Shown piece by piece: positions 51,366 through 59,705 of a DNA stretch of 64,000 nucleotides. Source of the stretch: Bacteroidota bacterium (lineage in GTDB: Bacteria; Bacteroidota; Bacteroidia; Cytophagales; Cyclobacteriaceae); assembly GCA_023417065.1 (NCBI GenBank), contig JAEZGH010000025.1:1-64000 (forward strand). Direction: 5' to 3'. The notes below the pieces were generated by a model. It saw nothing but the letters and a program-made list of their open reading frames with translations, had not been told where the DNA came from and did no database searches. Position 1 is the stretch's first letter. Each line of letters begins with the position of its first letter. The translations under genes were made by a program, and so were the position numbers.

Positions 51366-51992
51366 TTATCTCAGTTTCTCTTTCACAACACCGCATTTGA
51401 GCATTTTATCGCCAAAATACGGATTCCGGATCTCGCTGTTATCGCTAAGCCAATATGCGCCTTCATTATTGAAAGCCATCGGGCAGTATTCATAAAAAGC
51501 CTCCTCACCTCCAAGCCCGAATGCCTTAATACTCTTGTACATATTGTCAGAAAGTCCACTGAATGATTTTCGTTGTTCTTCGATATCTGACGCCTGAGAT
51601 ATTTCATTTACAGATTTTTGCATTGGCGTAAGCCAGTTCATCCAATCGTTGTGAGCAGCACCGGAAAGCAATGCCATGTCGACTTTCTCCAATGATGTTT
51701 TCACTTCAGCCGCTACCGACTGTGCTTTTGCAGGATCGGAATCAACAAGCGCATTCTTTAATTCAATATAAGAATTGAACAGTCCGGCAAGCTGTTGCTG
51801 AAAAGCAGCATCAACCTGAAATTGCGGATTGCCAGCTTCGTCTGCTGCTTCAGATCCGGACGCATGTTCATGTCCATGGTCATGACCTGATTCAGCACCA
51901 TGATCGTGCTTTCCACCTCCTGAACATCCCGCAAGCATCACAAGGCTTGCTGCAGCAAATAACATCGAAGAAATAACAGAGCGTGTTTTCAT
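51366..51992 (-). CDS. DUF3347 copper-associated lipoprotein
   Basis: 208 aa from the ATG at 51992. Lipobox MLAGC, then a His/Asp/Gly-rich linker (HDHGAESGHDHGHEH) likely to bind metal, then a DUF3347 domain (about 55-208) with helices LFNSYIELKNALVDSDP and a signature YCPMAF...GAYWLS...IRNPYFGDKMLKCG. DUF3347 is found in Bacteroidota next to Cus-type efflux genes, sometimes fused to the adaptors. Cys and Met of the CPM and KMLKC motifs are candidate Cu(I) ligands. Follows the second adaptor gene. Confidence 0.85.
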   Translation of the reverse strand: MKTRSVISSMLFAAASLVMLAGCSGGGKHDHGAESGHDHGHEHASGSEAADEAGNPQFQVDAAFQQQLAGLFNSYIELKNALVDSDPAKAQSVAAEVKTSLEKVDMALLSGAAHNDWMNWLTPMQKSVNEISQASDIEEQRKSFSGLSDNMYKSIKAFGLGGEEAFYEYCPMAFNNEGAYWLSDNSEIRNPYFGDKMLKCGVVKEKLR

Positions 51993-52050
51993 ATGTAGTT
52001 TAATTTGAATTTCGACTTTATACAGACTTACAATAATTGCTTTTTGATTT

Positions 52051-53298
52051 TCAATGGCCAATCGGATGCATTCCTTTTTTCAGAATAAATTCACTGTAGA
52101 GCAAGTATGCGCCGGAAACTGCAACGGTATCACCTTCCGCAAGACCTTTGACAATCTCGACCTTATCGAAGTTTTCGATTCCTGTACTCACCTCCACCGG
52201 CCGAAATGTATTACGGCCGCGCTGCACGTATACATGAGCACCAAGGCCATCGCGAATGACGCCATCAACGGGAACCGCCAACGCATTTTTCGCAGAATGT
52301 GTAAACGTGATCTGTGCATGCATTCCCGGTGCAAACGTAAGTTCTTCGTTAGGAAGAGATGCCCGCATAGTGACAATTTGTGAATTCGTCCGAAACTCAG
52401 GACTCAGAAATTCGACCCGAGCTTCAGCTGGAATTGTGCCATTTATGTCAACCCGAATCATATCGCCAACTTTAACAAATGCTCTTTCAGAAGGGTACAA
52501 TTCCGCCTCAACCCAAAGGCTGCTCAGGTTGTCTATCCGCACTAACGGATTGCCTTCACCAACATATTGACCTTCTGTCACATTGAGCTCACTGATCACT
52601 CCACTTACAGGTGCGAGAAAAGTTATTTCGGGTGTAACATTCCCGTTTCGTGCGAGCTGGTCGATCTGGCCCTCCGTAAGACCATACAACAACAGCTTTC
52701 GCCGCGATGCCTCCAGGAAGGCCTCATATCGGTCACCGCTCCTGCCCAGCTGATCAAACTGCTCCTTTGCCAACAAAAACTCCCGCTGCAAAGTAAGCAA
52801 CGTTTCACTGTACAATTGATAAAGAGGCTCACCCTTCCGTATCACTCTTCCCGCCTCCTTCACAAAAAGTTTGTCAATCCTGCCCGAAACACGGCTACTG
52901 ATTACTTCAGAAAGTTCTGCATTTATTGCAAGTCTTCCATTGACGAAGATCGTCTGACCAACCGGTTGCATGGAAACTTTTTGGATTGAAATATTGGCAA
53001 GCCGGATCTGACTGTCGGTGAGCATGAGGTCACCCGAACTATCTGAAGAAACATTGCCCGATTGAACAAGGTCCATCCCGCAGACCGGACATTGACCTGC
53101 CTCATTTGTGATTACATTCGGATGCATAGGGCACGTATAGGTTACCACCGCCGCTTCACCATGATGGTGATCGTCCCGATCACCCGCGCAGCTCATAATG
53201 ACAACCCCCATCACCATAATTACAAGGACGCGAACTATCCCATCACAAAATATTCTGAAGTCTATGAAATCTGAAATTGATAACCTGCTATTCATCAT
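52051..53298 (-). CDS. RND periplasmic adaptor, CusB-like (second copy) with heavy-metal-binding domain
   Basis: 415 aa lipoprotein (VVIMSC). After an HHH-containing stretch there is a heavy-metal-binding domain (YTCPMHPNV...CPVCGMDLV), then the membrane-fusion fold: beta-barrel strands, helical hairpin (LLTLQREFLLAKEQFDQLGRSGDRYEAFLEA), lipoyl halves (GRIDKLFVKEAGRVIRKGEPLYQLYS and PVSGVISELNVTEGQYVGEG) and a C-terminal membrane-proximal domain. Four-nt overlap (ATGA) with the preceding adaptor gene means coupled translation. Role: link the pump to the TolC channel. Confidence 0.9.
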   Translation of the reverse strand: MMNSRLSISDFIDFRIFCDGIVRVLVIMVMGVVIMSCAGDRDDHHHGEAAVVTYTCPMHPNVITNEAGQCPVCGMDLVQSGNVSSDSSGDLMLTDSQIRLANISIQKVSMQPVGQTIFVNGRLAINAELSEVISSRVSGRIDKLFVKEAGRVIRKGEPLYQLYSETLLTLQREFLLAKEQFDQLGRSGDRYEAFLEASRRKLLLYGLTEGQIDQLARNGNVTPEITFLAPVSGVISELNVTEGQYVGEGNPLVRIDNLSSLWVEAELYPSERAFVKVGDMIRVDINGTIPAEARVEFLSPEFRTNSQIVTMRASLPNEELTFAPGMHAQITFTHSAKNALAVPVDGVIRDGLGAHVYVQRGRNTFRPVEVSTGIENFDKVEIVKGLAEGDTVAVSGAYLLYSEFILKKGMHPIGH

Positions 53299-54644
53299 TC
53301 GATTCTTATAAAACTTTCACTGTCTACCAAATACTGTCCATTTGCAGCAACCTCTTCGGATGAGGCGAGGCCGTTTATCTGAACAAATCCATCCCGCTCA
53401 CCACCGGTAGTAATCGTCTTGGGAACAAAGGTCCCTTTCTCCTTAACGAAGACGATCTTGCGGGCACCCAGATCGACAATTGCCTCGCGGGGAATCCACA
53501 GTCCTTCAACCGATGGCAAGGTAATTTCGGCGTCAACCAATTGGCCAACAGTAAGGTTACCGGAATTGGTGATGTAGACCCACACCTTCAGAAACTCATC
53601 TCCTTCACTGAAGAATGGCTGGATGAAATCAACCTTTGCGGAAAGGGTATCGGCGTTGGCCAGGGCGATCGATACAGGTGCACCCATTCTAATACCGCGT
53701 TTGTCTGACATTGGCACATCCAGTTCAACCCTCAGCATCGAAGGATTGAGTATTCCGAAGAGCGCCTGCCCCGCCGACACATAGTCTCCTTCACGAATGG
53801 AAATCCCCTGTGAAGAGGGCGTCGCATTGGCCGGACTTGATGTACCAACGCCTGCACCATCCGTCATACCTGTCATTCCACCAGCTGCCATCGCCGAAGG
53901 TGCTGACCTTGACGGCAAACTGCCTGAAGGAGACTGCTGTTCCTCCGCAATCACATAGCCATCCACAGGACTGAAAATCGGGAAGCTATACTCAGCCGCC
54001 TTTCTTCGAATAACCCTCTCAACCTGATCGGCAGTCGCGCCCAGTAACATCAACCGTTCTTTCGCTCCACGAATCAGATATTCATTAGACGGGTCGTTCT
54101 CAATCAGGAATAGCAATTCCCGCTGGGCTGTCACCAGGTCAGGACTATACACCTCGGCAATCTTCTGTCCCTTTCGGATTTTTTGAAATGGATACTTTAC
54201 AGATACCTTCTCCAGTCTTCCGCCGATGCGGGCAGATACACGGTAAATCTTTCTGGTATCATAAGAAATTACTCCCCGTACTTTGATACTCGTCGGGTGC
54301 TTGGCGTATTCGCCCCGGATCGTTTTCACTGAAGCGACAACATTCTCACTGGGTGATTTCAGAAGAACTGCCAGGTCGTGCGTAATTTCGACCTCCTCGC
54401 CTTCGCGCGCTTTGCGAACCAGATCCATCGCGCACACAGGGCATGTCCCTGGCCGATCAGAAATAACCGTGGGGTGCATAGGACAGGTGTAGGTGTCATG
54501 AACGTGCGCACTTTGGTCTCCCCCACAGGAAACCAATATGAACGCTGTAAGCAACATCATGAAACACAAACGCCGTAGTTGCCCAATGCCCTTTAAAAGC
54601 ACACCCGTCTGAGGATGTCTCCTACCTTTCAATCTGCTGTTCAT
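53295..54644 (-). CDS. RND periplasmic adaptor, CusB-like (first copy) with heavy-metal-binding domain
   Basis: 449 aa. The N-terminus is Arg/Lys-rich then hydrophobic to the lipobox ILVSC; a later start at 54560 (MM) would lack the basic part, so the long form is kept. The CPMHP/CPVCAMDLV metal domain follows, then adaptor elements GRLEKVSVKYPFQKIRKGQKIAEVYSPD, a hairpin with LVTAQRELLFLIEND, and the second lipoyl half FSPVDGYVIAEE. Between lipoyl and barrel parts is a Gly/Ser/Ala/Met-rich insert (SAMAAGGMTGMTDGAG). Overlaps the TolC-like gene by 23 nt and the second adaptor by 4 nt. Confidence 0.9.
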   Translation of the reverse strand: MNSRLKGRRHPQTGVLLKGIGQLRRLCFMMLLTAFILVSCGGDQSAHVHDTYTCPMHPTVISDRPGTCPVCAMDLVRKAREGEEVEITHDLAVLLKSPSENVVASVKTIRGEYAKHPTSIKVRGVISYDTRKIYRVSARIGGRLEKVSVKYPFQKIRKGQKIAEVYSPDLVTAQRELLFLIENDPSNEYLIRGAKERLMLLGATADQVERVIRRKAAEYSFPIFSPVDGYVIAEEQQSPSGSLPSRSAPSAMAAGGMTGMTDGAGVGTSSPANATPSSQGISIREGDYVSAGQALFGILNPSMLRVELDVPMSDKRGIRMGAPVSIALANADTLSAKVDFIQPFFSEGDEFLKVWVYITNSGNLTVGQLVDAEITLPSVEGLWIPREAIVDLGARKIVFVKEKGTFVPKTITTGGERDGFVQINGLASSEEVAANGQYLVDSESFIRIE

Positions 54645-55872
54645 AATCTACAATCATATTAAGGTATTCTTCACGCTTTTCGAGGAGCTCCATCTGCGCC
54701 ATGTTCATCGCCTCCCACGCATCAATCACCATTGGCAACTGCTCCCGGTTTTCTTCGTAGGCAATCATTACCGTTTCGTAGTTCTTCCGCAGAGCAGGTA
54801 TAATCCGCTGCTCATAATTATCAAGTTGCTGCTTCATGCGTTGAAGCTTGCTTGCCATTCCTGCGAGCATCCCCCTGACCTCTACCAGAATTGCTTCGCG
54901 GCGGCGTTGCATCGCCTCAATTTCGAATTGCATTCCTTTTACTTCGGCCTTAGCCATTCCTGATGACCACGGCGCAATCGGAATAGAGACCATTGCCATT
55001 GCCGAAAACTGCCGTGGCATACCCTCACCAACCGGTTGCATGTGATCAAAGCGTATTTTGAAATCCGGACGGAGCTGATAACGCTGATATTGTTGATTGA
55101 GTCGCATCACTTCGATCGATTGCTCAATCTGCCTGACATCGCTCCTGCTTCCAGCAAGGAACGCGGTATCGTAAATCTGTGAATTCGCATCAAACGCGAC
55201 TACATTCGTCGTATCAACCATGATAGACACATCGTGCGAAAGGTTCATCAGGCTCTTCAAACGATAAGAGCTCTCTTCAATATCACCTTTCGTCATTTCA
55301 ATCATATTATGAACCTCACCCAGTCGTCCTTCAGCTTTGTAAATATTTCCGAGAGAAGACTGATTATATGGGTATCTTATCCGGGCAAGTTTGAGCATGA
55401 GCTCAACAGTCCGCTCATTCTCCCGGAGCACCTTCATCTTCTCCTCACTTACCAGCCATTTATAGTAGTATTTCTTAGCCTCCGATCGTAGCTGATTGAA
55501 TGCCGCAGACTGGCCTTCCTGTTTAACCCGAGCCCGGGAAGCGAGGTAGCGCTTGTTTGCATTAAGCTTCGAAGGATTGGGGATATCCTGTTCCAGGGTA
55601 AACATAAGGGATCCCTTTTCGCTTTCACCCATAAGTGTCTCATTCGGGTAGGGCGTCATAAACGTACCGACGCCAACCATCGGCGCCATCCAGCTCTTGG
55701 CGCCCTCTGCGTAGGCATTAAGAGCTTTCATCTCCTGATCGTACTCCTGCAGCATTGGATTCTGCTTGCGGATCACCTGCAGCACACTGTCTAGTGAAAT
55801 TACCTGGGCATCCAGATGGATGACACAAAGTACCAGACAAAGTGCGAGCATCTGTCCAGGGCGGGTCGTCAT
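54622..55872 (-). CDS. TolC-family outer-membrane efflux protein (CusC-like)
   Basis: 416 aa from the ATG at 55872, chosen because it gives a signal peptide (MTTRPGQMLALCLVLCVIHLDA/Q); ATGs at 55899 and 55908 are also in frame and would overlap the pump gene. The mature protein is two repeats of long helices with strands: VISLDSVLQVIRKQNPMLQEY opens the first repeat, and LGRLGEVHNMIE-type and KLQRMKQQLDNYEQRI helices follow. It should form the trimeric outer-membrane channel used by the CusA-like pump and the adaptors. No N-terminal Cys, so not lipid-anchored. Confidence 0.87.
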   Translation of the reverse strand: MTTRPGQMLALCLVLCVIHLDAQVISLDSVLQVIRKQNPMLQEYDQEMKALNAYAEGAKSWMAPMVGVGTFMTPYPNETLMGESEKGSLMFTLEQDIPNPSKLNANKRYLASRARVKQEGQSAAFNQLRSEAKKYYYKWLVSEEKMKVLRENERTVELMLKLARIRYPYNQSSLGNIYKAEGRLGEVHNMIEMTKGDIEESSYRLKSLMNLSHDVSIMVDTTNVVAFDANSQIYDTAFLAGSRSDVRQIEQSIEVMRLNQQYQRYQLRPDFKIRFDHMQPVGEGMPRQFSAMAMVSIPIAPWSSGMAKAEVKGMQFEIEAMQRRREAILVEVRGMLAGMASKLQRMKQQLDNYEQRIIPALRKNYETVMIAYEENREQLPMVIDAWEAMNMAQMELLEKREEYLNMIVDYEQQIER

Positions 55873-55882
55873 ATTGAAGATT

Positions 55883-57826
55883 CTAATGTTTAACTTCATA
55901 CACTTCAAGTTTTCCGAATTTTCTCAACTCATACTCTTTTGTCATAAGAAAGATGAGGGGGGTAACGAGCAGAATATGGGTCGACGATGTTAATACACCC
56001 CCGATCATTGGTAGCACTATCGGTTTCATGACATCGCTTCCCACGCCAGTGGACCACAGCACGGGGATCAAACCGAAAAGTGCCACGCATACCGTCATCA
56101 ACTTCGGACGCAATCGTTTTGCAGCTCCGGCAATGACAAATTCCCTTAAATCTTCTTTTGAAATCGTGTCGCGCGAATTGCCCCGAAGCTTGACCAATTG
56201 CTGCATGGCATCGTTGAGATAGATAACCATAACAATACCCGTTTCGACGGCAATTCCGAAGAGGGCTATAAACCCTACCGCGACCGCCACCGATAAGTTG
56301 GTGCCCCAGAACCAAACCATGTAAACACCACCGATTAACGCAAAGGGAACGGTGATCAGACTAAAGAATGCCTCACGGATTGAATGAAACGCCAGATACA
56401 GCGAAACGAAAATTATTATCAGGACCACGGGCAGTATAACGAACAAAGTTTGTTTTCCGCGAATGAGATTCTCGTACTGACCACTCCATTCGAGATAGTA
56501 ACCGTTGGGCAAAGTTCCGAGGTTTTCGTTGAGGACATGCATGGCGTCTTCCACGGTGCTGCCAAGATCGCGGTCGCGCACGTTGAAAAGCACAGCTCCC
56601 CTCAACAATGCATTCTCCGAAACAATCATCGGCGGGCCGTTCTCAAACTTGATCTCAGCGACTGCTGACAATGGAACTGTCCCCATCACAGGGGTTGTAA
56701 GAGGGATACGCTTCAGCTGGTCCACACTGTTTCGATAATCCTGTGGCAACCTGACGCTGATCGAAAAACGCTGACGTCCTTCAATGGTTTGCCCGATTTG
56801 ACTGCCACCAATTGCCGACTCAACCACCATATTAACATCCTCGACACTCAAACCGTATCGCCCAAGCGCATCACGATTGACTTCTATTGAAAGATATTTT
56901 CCCCCAGTGACCGGCTCCACATAGAGATCCTTCACGCCGCGCACTTTTTCCAATGCCGCCTTTACTCTTTCTGATACAGTAGCGATACTGTCCAGATTCT
57001 GTCCATATACTTTTACGCCTACATCGGTACGTATACCCGTAGCCAGCATATTGATCCTGTTGATGATTGGCTGAGTCCAGCCATTCACAACACCCGGTAT
57101 CTGCATCTTTGCATCGAGTTCATTAATGATGTCATTTTTGGTAAAGCCCTCGCGCCACTGCGATTTTGGCTTCAGCATAATAATAGTTTCGATCATGCTG
57201 ATCGGAGAGTTATCTGTCGCCGTGCTTGCCCTTCCTGCTTTACCCAGAACCTTGTCCACTTCGGGAACTGACTTTATTATCTTGTCCTGAACCTGTAGAA
57301 TGCGTTTGGCCTCTTCGTTGGATACGTCAGGAAGCGTTACTGGCATGAACAAAATCGACTGCTCGTCCAGCGGAGGCATGAATTCCGTTCCGATATTCAT
57401 GATGAGCGGTATACTCACCGCCAGTGCCAGGATATTAACGCCAATGGTAGTCTTGCGCCATTTCACACAAGTCCGGATGACTGGCTCATACATGCGCTCG
57501 AGGAAGCGGTTCACAGGATTTTTGTGTTCATTCGGAAATCTTCCCTTCATAAAGAAGGATATAATCACGGGCGCCAGCGTTACCACAAGGATCGCATCCA
57601 CGATCATGATGAAAGTCTTCGTGAACGCCAGCGGATGAAACAGTTTGCCCTCCTGACCGGTAAGCATAAACACGGGAAGAAATGATGTGATGATAATCAC
57701 CGTCGCAAAAAAAACACCACGCGAAACCTGCTTCGAAGATTTTTCAATGATCGCAAGGCGCTCGGCTTCCTCTATGGCGTTGTAGTTCTTCTTTCTGAAT
57801 ATTCTTCGAATCATACTACTTCTCAT
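55883..57826 (-). CDS. CusA-like heavy-metal RND pump, C-terminal part
   Basis: 647 aa. Begins in the cytoplasmic loop after TM4 and continues with TM5-TM12: SRGVFFATVIIITSFLPVFMLTGQEGKLFHPLAFTKTF, the second periplasmic domain with FMPPLDEQSILFMPV, GRASTATDNSPISMIETI, INMLATGIRTDVGVKVYG and GRYGLSVEDVN, and the last TMs. The Met at the SMIETI and INML positions matches methionines I recall from the E. coli CusA copper site, while the third (RYGM) is Leu here. The ATG overlaps the stop of the N-terminal part by 11 nt (ATGAGAAGTAG); a second ATG at 57814 lies one base after that stop. Confidence 0.88.
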   Translation of the reverse strand: MRSSMIRRIFRKKNYNAIEEAERLAIIEKSSKQVSRGVFFATVIIITSFLPVFMLTGQEGKLFHPLAFTKTFIMIVDAILVVTLAPVIISFFMKGRFPNEHKNPVNRFLERMYEPVIRTCVKWRKTTIGVNILALAVSIPLIMNIGTEFMPPLDEQSILFMPVTLPDVSNEEAKRILQVQDKIIKSVPEVDKVLGKAGRASTATDNSPISMIETIIMLKPKSQWREGFTKNDIINELDAKMQIPGVVNGWTQPIINRINMLATGIRTDVGVKVYGQNLDSIATVSERVKAALEKVRGVKDLYVEPVTGGKYLSIEVNRDALGRYGLSVEDVNMVVESAIGGSQIGQTIEGRQRFSISVRLPQDYRNSVDQLKRIPLTTPVMGTVPLSAVAEIKFENGPPMIVSENALLRGAVLFNVRDRDLGSTVEDAMHVLNENLGTLPNGYYLEWSGQYENLIRGKQTLFVILPVVLIIIFVSLYLAFHSIREAFFSLITVPFALIGGVYMVWFWGTNLSVAVAVGFIALFGIAVETGIVMVIYLNDAMQQLVKLRGNSRDTISKEDLREFVIAGAAKRLRPKLMTVCVALFGLIPVLWSTGVGSDVMKPIVLPMIGGVLTSSTHILLVTPLIFLMTKEYELRKFGKLEVYEVKH

Positions 57827-59099
57827 TAGAATTTAGTTCTTCGAAACGGGCTGACAGATGTCTGTAAGAGTTTTCCGCCATGATGATCCCGTTATCAACG
57901 ATAACTCCGATGGCGAGTGCAATGCCCGTAAGCGACATAATGTTTGACGTAATCCCGAAGGCATTGAGCAGGATAAAGCTTGTGGCGATCGTAATTGGTA
58001 TCTGAATGATAATACTTACCGCACTTCGCCAATGGAACAGGAAGACTAGCACGACTAGGGAGACCACGATCATTTCTTCTATAAGCGTAGTCTTAATCGA
58101 AGAAATAGATTCCTGTATCAATTCACTTCGGTCGTAAACGATATTGAATCGAATTCCTTCAGGGAGACCCTTGGCGACCTCCAGCATTTTCTTTTTTACG
58201 GCGCCGATCACCTCATCGGCATTTTCGCCGTAACGCATTACCACAATCCCGCCCACAACTTCGCCTTCTCCGTCAAGGTCAAAAATACCGAGTCGTGTTT
58301 CGCCGGTCATCTGAACTGTCGCCACATCGCGGACGCGAACCGGAACAGCATTCGTCGTCTTAACTGGAATGCTCTCGATTTCTTCGATCGACTTGAGGTA
58401 GCCTGTCGTTTTGATGATGTACCCGATATCACTCAATTCGAATTTACGTCCACCTACCTCGTTATTATTTGTCCTTACAGCCCGAATAACATCCTGCGTT
58501 GACAGACCATAGTAGATCAGACGGTTGGGATTGATTGTGATCTGATATTGTTTTTGAAAGCCACCAAACGAAGCAATCTCGCTAACGCCGGGCACGTTTT
58601 GCAGTCCGAATTTTATGTACCAATCCTGCAAGGCACGCTGTTCACCGAGATCCATACCCGGTGCATCAAGGGTATACCAAAGGATGTGTCCCACCCCAGT
58701 ACCATCAGGACCCAGAGTTGGGGTCACCCCATCGGGAAGAAGGCGCGTAGCATAGTTAAGTCGCTCAAGCACGCGTTCACGTGCCCAGTATACATCGGTC
58801 GCGTCATCGAAGATCACGTAAACGAAGCTCATCCCAAACATCGATGAACCCCGAACGTACTTTACCTGAGGCAATCCCTGGAGGTTCGTTACCAGCGGAT
58901 AAGTAACCTGGTCTTCGATGATCTGCGGACTTCGTCCCATCCATTCGGTGAATACGATAACCTGGTTTTCCGAAAGATCAGGGATTGCATCAACCTTGCT
59001 TGTTTTCACTGACCAGACGCCCCAGGCGAATAAGCCTGCAGCAACCAAAAGCACGAGAAAACGATTATTGAGAGCGAAAGAAATTAACCTTTCTATCAT
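57816..59099 (-). CDS. CusA-like heavy-metal RND pump, N-terminal part
   Basis: 427 aa from the ATG at 59099. TM1 (MIERLISFALNNRFLVLLVAAGLFAWG), the first periplasmic domain (QVTYPLVTNLQGLPQVKYVRGSS, FVYVIFDDATDVYWARERV, GVSEIASFGGFQKQYQ), and TM2-TM4 with the proton-relay acids in VIVDNGIIMAEN. It stops in the loop after TM4, where an intact pump would continue; the missing part is the next ORF in another frame. The gene is therefore split or frameshifted. The two parts sum to about 1070 aa, the size of CusA. Conserved residues in both parts are intact. Confidence 0.85.
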   Translation of the reverse strand: MIERLISFALNNRFLVLLVAAGLFAWGVWSVKTSKVDAIPDLSENQVIVFTEWMGRSPQIIEDQVTYPLVTNLQGLPQVKYVRGSSMFGMSFVYVIFDDATDVYWARERVLERLNYATRLLPDGVTPTLGPDGTGVGHILWYTLDAPGMDLGEQRALQDWYIKFGLQNVPGVSEIASFGGFQKQYQITINPNRLIYYGLSTQDVIRAVRTNNNEVGGRKFELSDIGYIIKTTGYLKSIEEIESIPVKTTNAVPVRVRDVATVQMTGETRLGIFDLDGEGEVVGGIVVMRYGENADEVIGAVKKKMLEVAKGLPEGIRFNIVYDRSELIQESISSIKTTLIEEMIVVSLVVLVFLFHWRSAVSIIIQIPITIATSFILLNAFGITSNIMSLTGIALAIGVIVDNGIIMAENSYRHLSARFEELNSNEK

Positions 59100-59138
59100 A
59101 TGAAGTTTTGAGAAAATGGAAGTAAAGCGGAATCGCTG

Positions 59139-59175
59139 AGGCACAAACGTGCCTTATGAGCAGAATGCTCTTAAG
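59139..59175 (-). promoter_or_regulatory. Paired stem-loops ahead of the CusA-like gene
   Basis: Two adjacent hairpins: AGGCAC-AAAC-GTGCCT (59139-59154) and a longer CTTATGAGCA-GAA-TGCTCTTAAG (59153-59175). They share two bases, so one form excludes part of the other. No T tract. Possible attenuator or mRNA-processing site between HYC_CC_PP and cusA. Confidence 0.45.
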
Positions 59176-59184
59176 GAAGTCAAA

Positions 59185-59592
59185 TCAGATGAGAAGAGAT
59201 CGGTAAGCAACAATCAGGTCGCTGTCGGGTAATGGGGGCCGATAAAGATTGAACGGACAGGCCGGCGTTGTCGAAGTGGGCACAACTTCAGAAATCAGCA
59301 AAAATGGGACAACAGTAAAGAGCTGATCCGGAGCTTCCGGAGTAATGACCTTTGAAGTCGCTGTCAGATCATCCGCTTTGTGAACGATGGTTTCGTCGTC
59401 ACAGCAGGAAGACTTCTGGTGCCGGTGGCAGGGCGGCAACTCGCGTTCCTTTTCACAACCAGCAGGCTTTGAGAAAAAAGCGATCTCCTGAACCTCCCCC
59501 TGGCAGAGGTGCAGCCCCACCTGAAAACTGGTCGATGAAATCATCACCAGCAGGGCAAGCGCAAGGGAGCATATGGTCCGGAATAGCTTCAT
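59185..59592 (-). CDS. HYC_CC_PP-type protein
   Basis: 135 aa from the ATG at 59592. Signal peptide or membrane anchor at the N-terminus (SLALALLVMISSTSF). Motifs HLCQGE, then CEKE...PPCHRHQKSSCCDD, and the C-terminal YRPPLPD fit the Bacteroidota family known as HYC_CC_PP after such motifs (recall, not search). The Cys and His residues suggest a copper ligand set in the periplasm. It lies between copA (113 nt) and the CusA-like gene (85 nt), in the same direction, so it is part of the copper operon. Confidence 0.75.
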   Translation of the reverse strand: MKLFRTICSLALALLVMISSTSFQVGLHLCQGEVQEIAFFSKPAGCEKERELPPCHRHQKSSCCDDETIVHKADDLTATSKVITPEAPDQLFTVVPFLLISEVVPTSTTPACPFNLYRPPLPDSDLIVAYRSLLI

Positions 59593-59705
59593 CAATCCTC
59601 AAAAGTAATGCTTTTTGACAAATCAGGTTTATACAATCAATCAAAAGGGTTGCAAAATTCCTTGGACATGTACCATAAACATCGATAAGGCGTCCTGACG
59701 AACAA

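Noticed and set aside
59600..59607. TACTTTTG promoter-like match before the HYC_CC_PP gene
   Set aside because: Only 7 nt from the ATG, with no -33 element at the right distance; would require a leaderless transcript.
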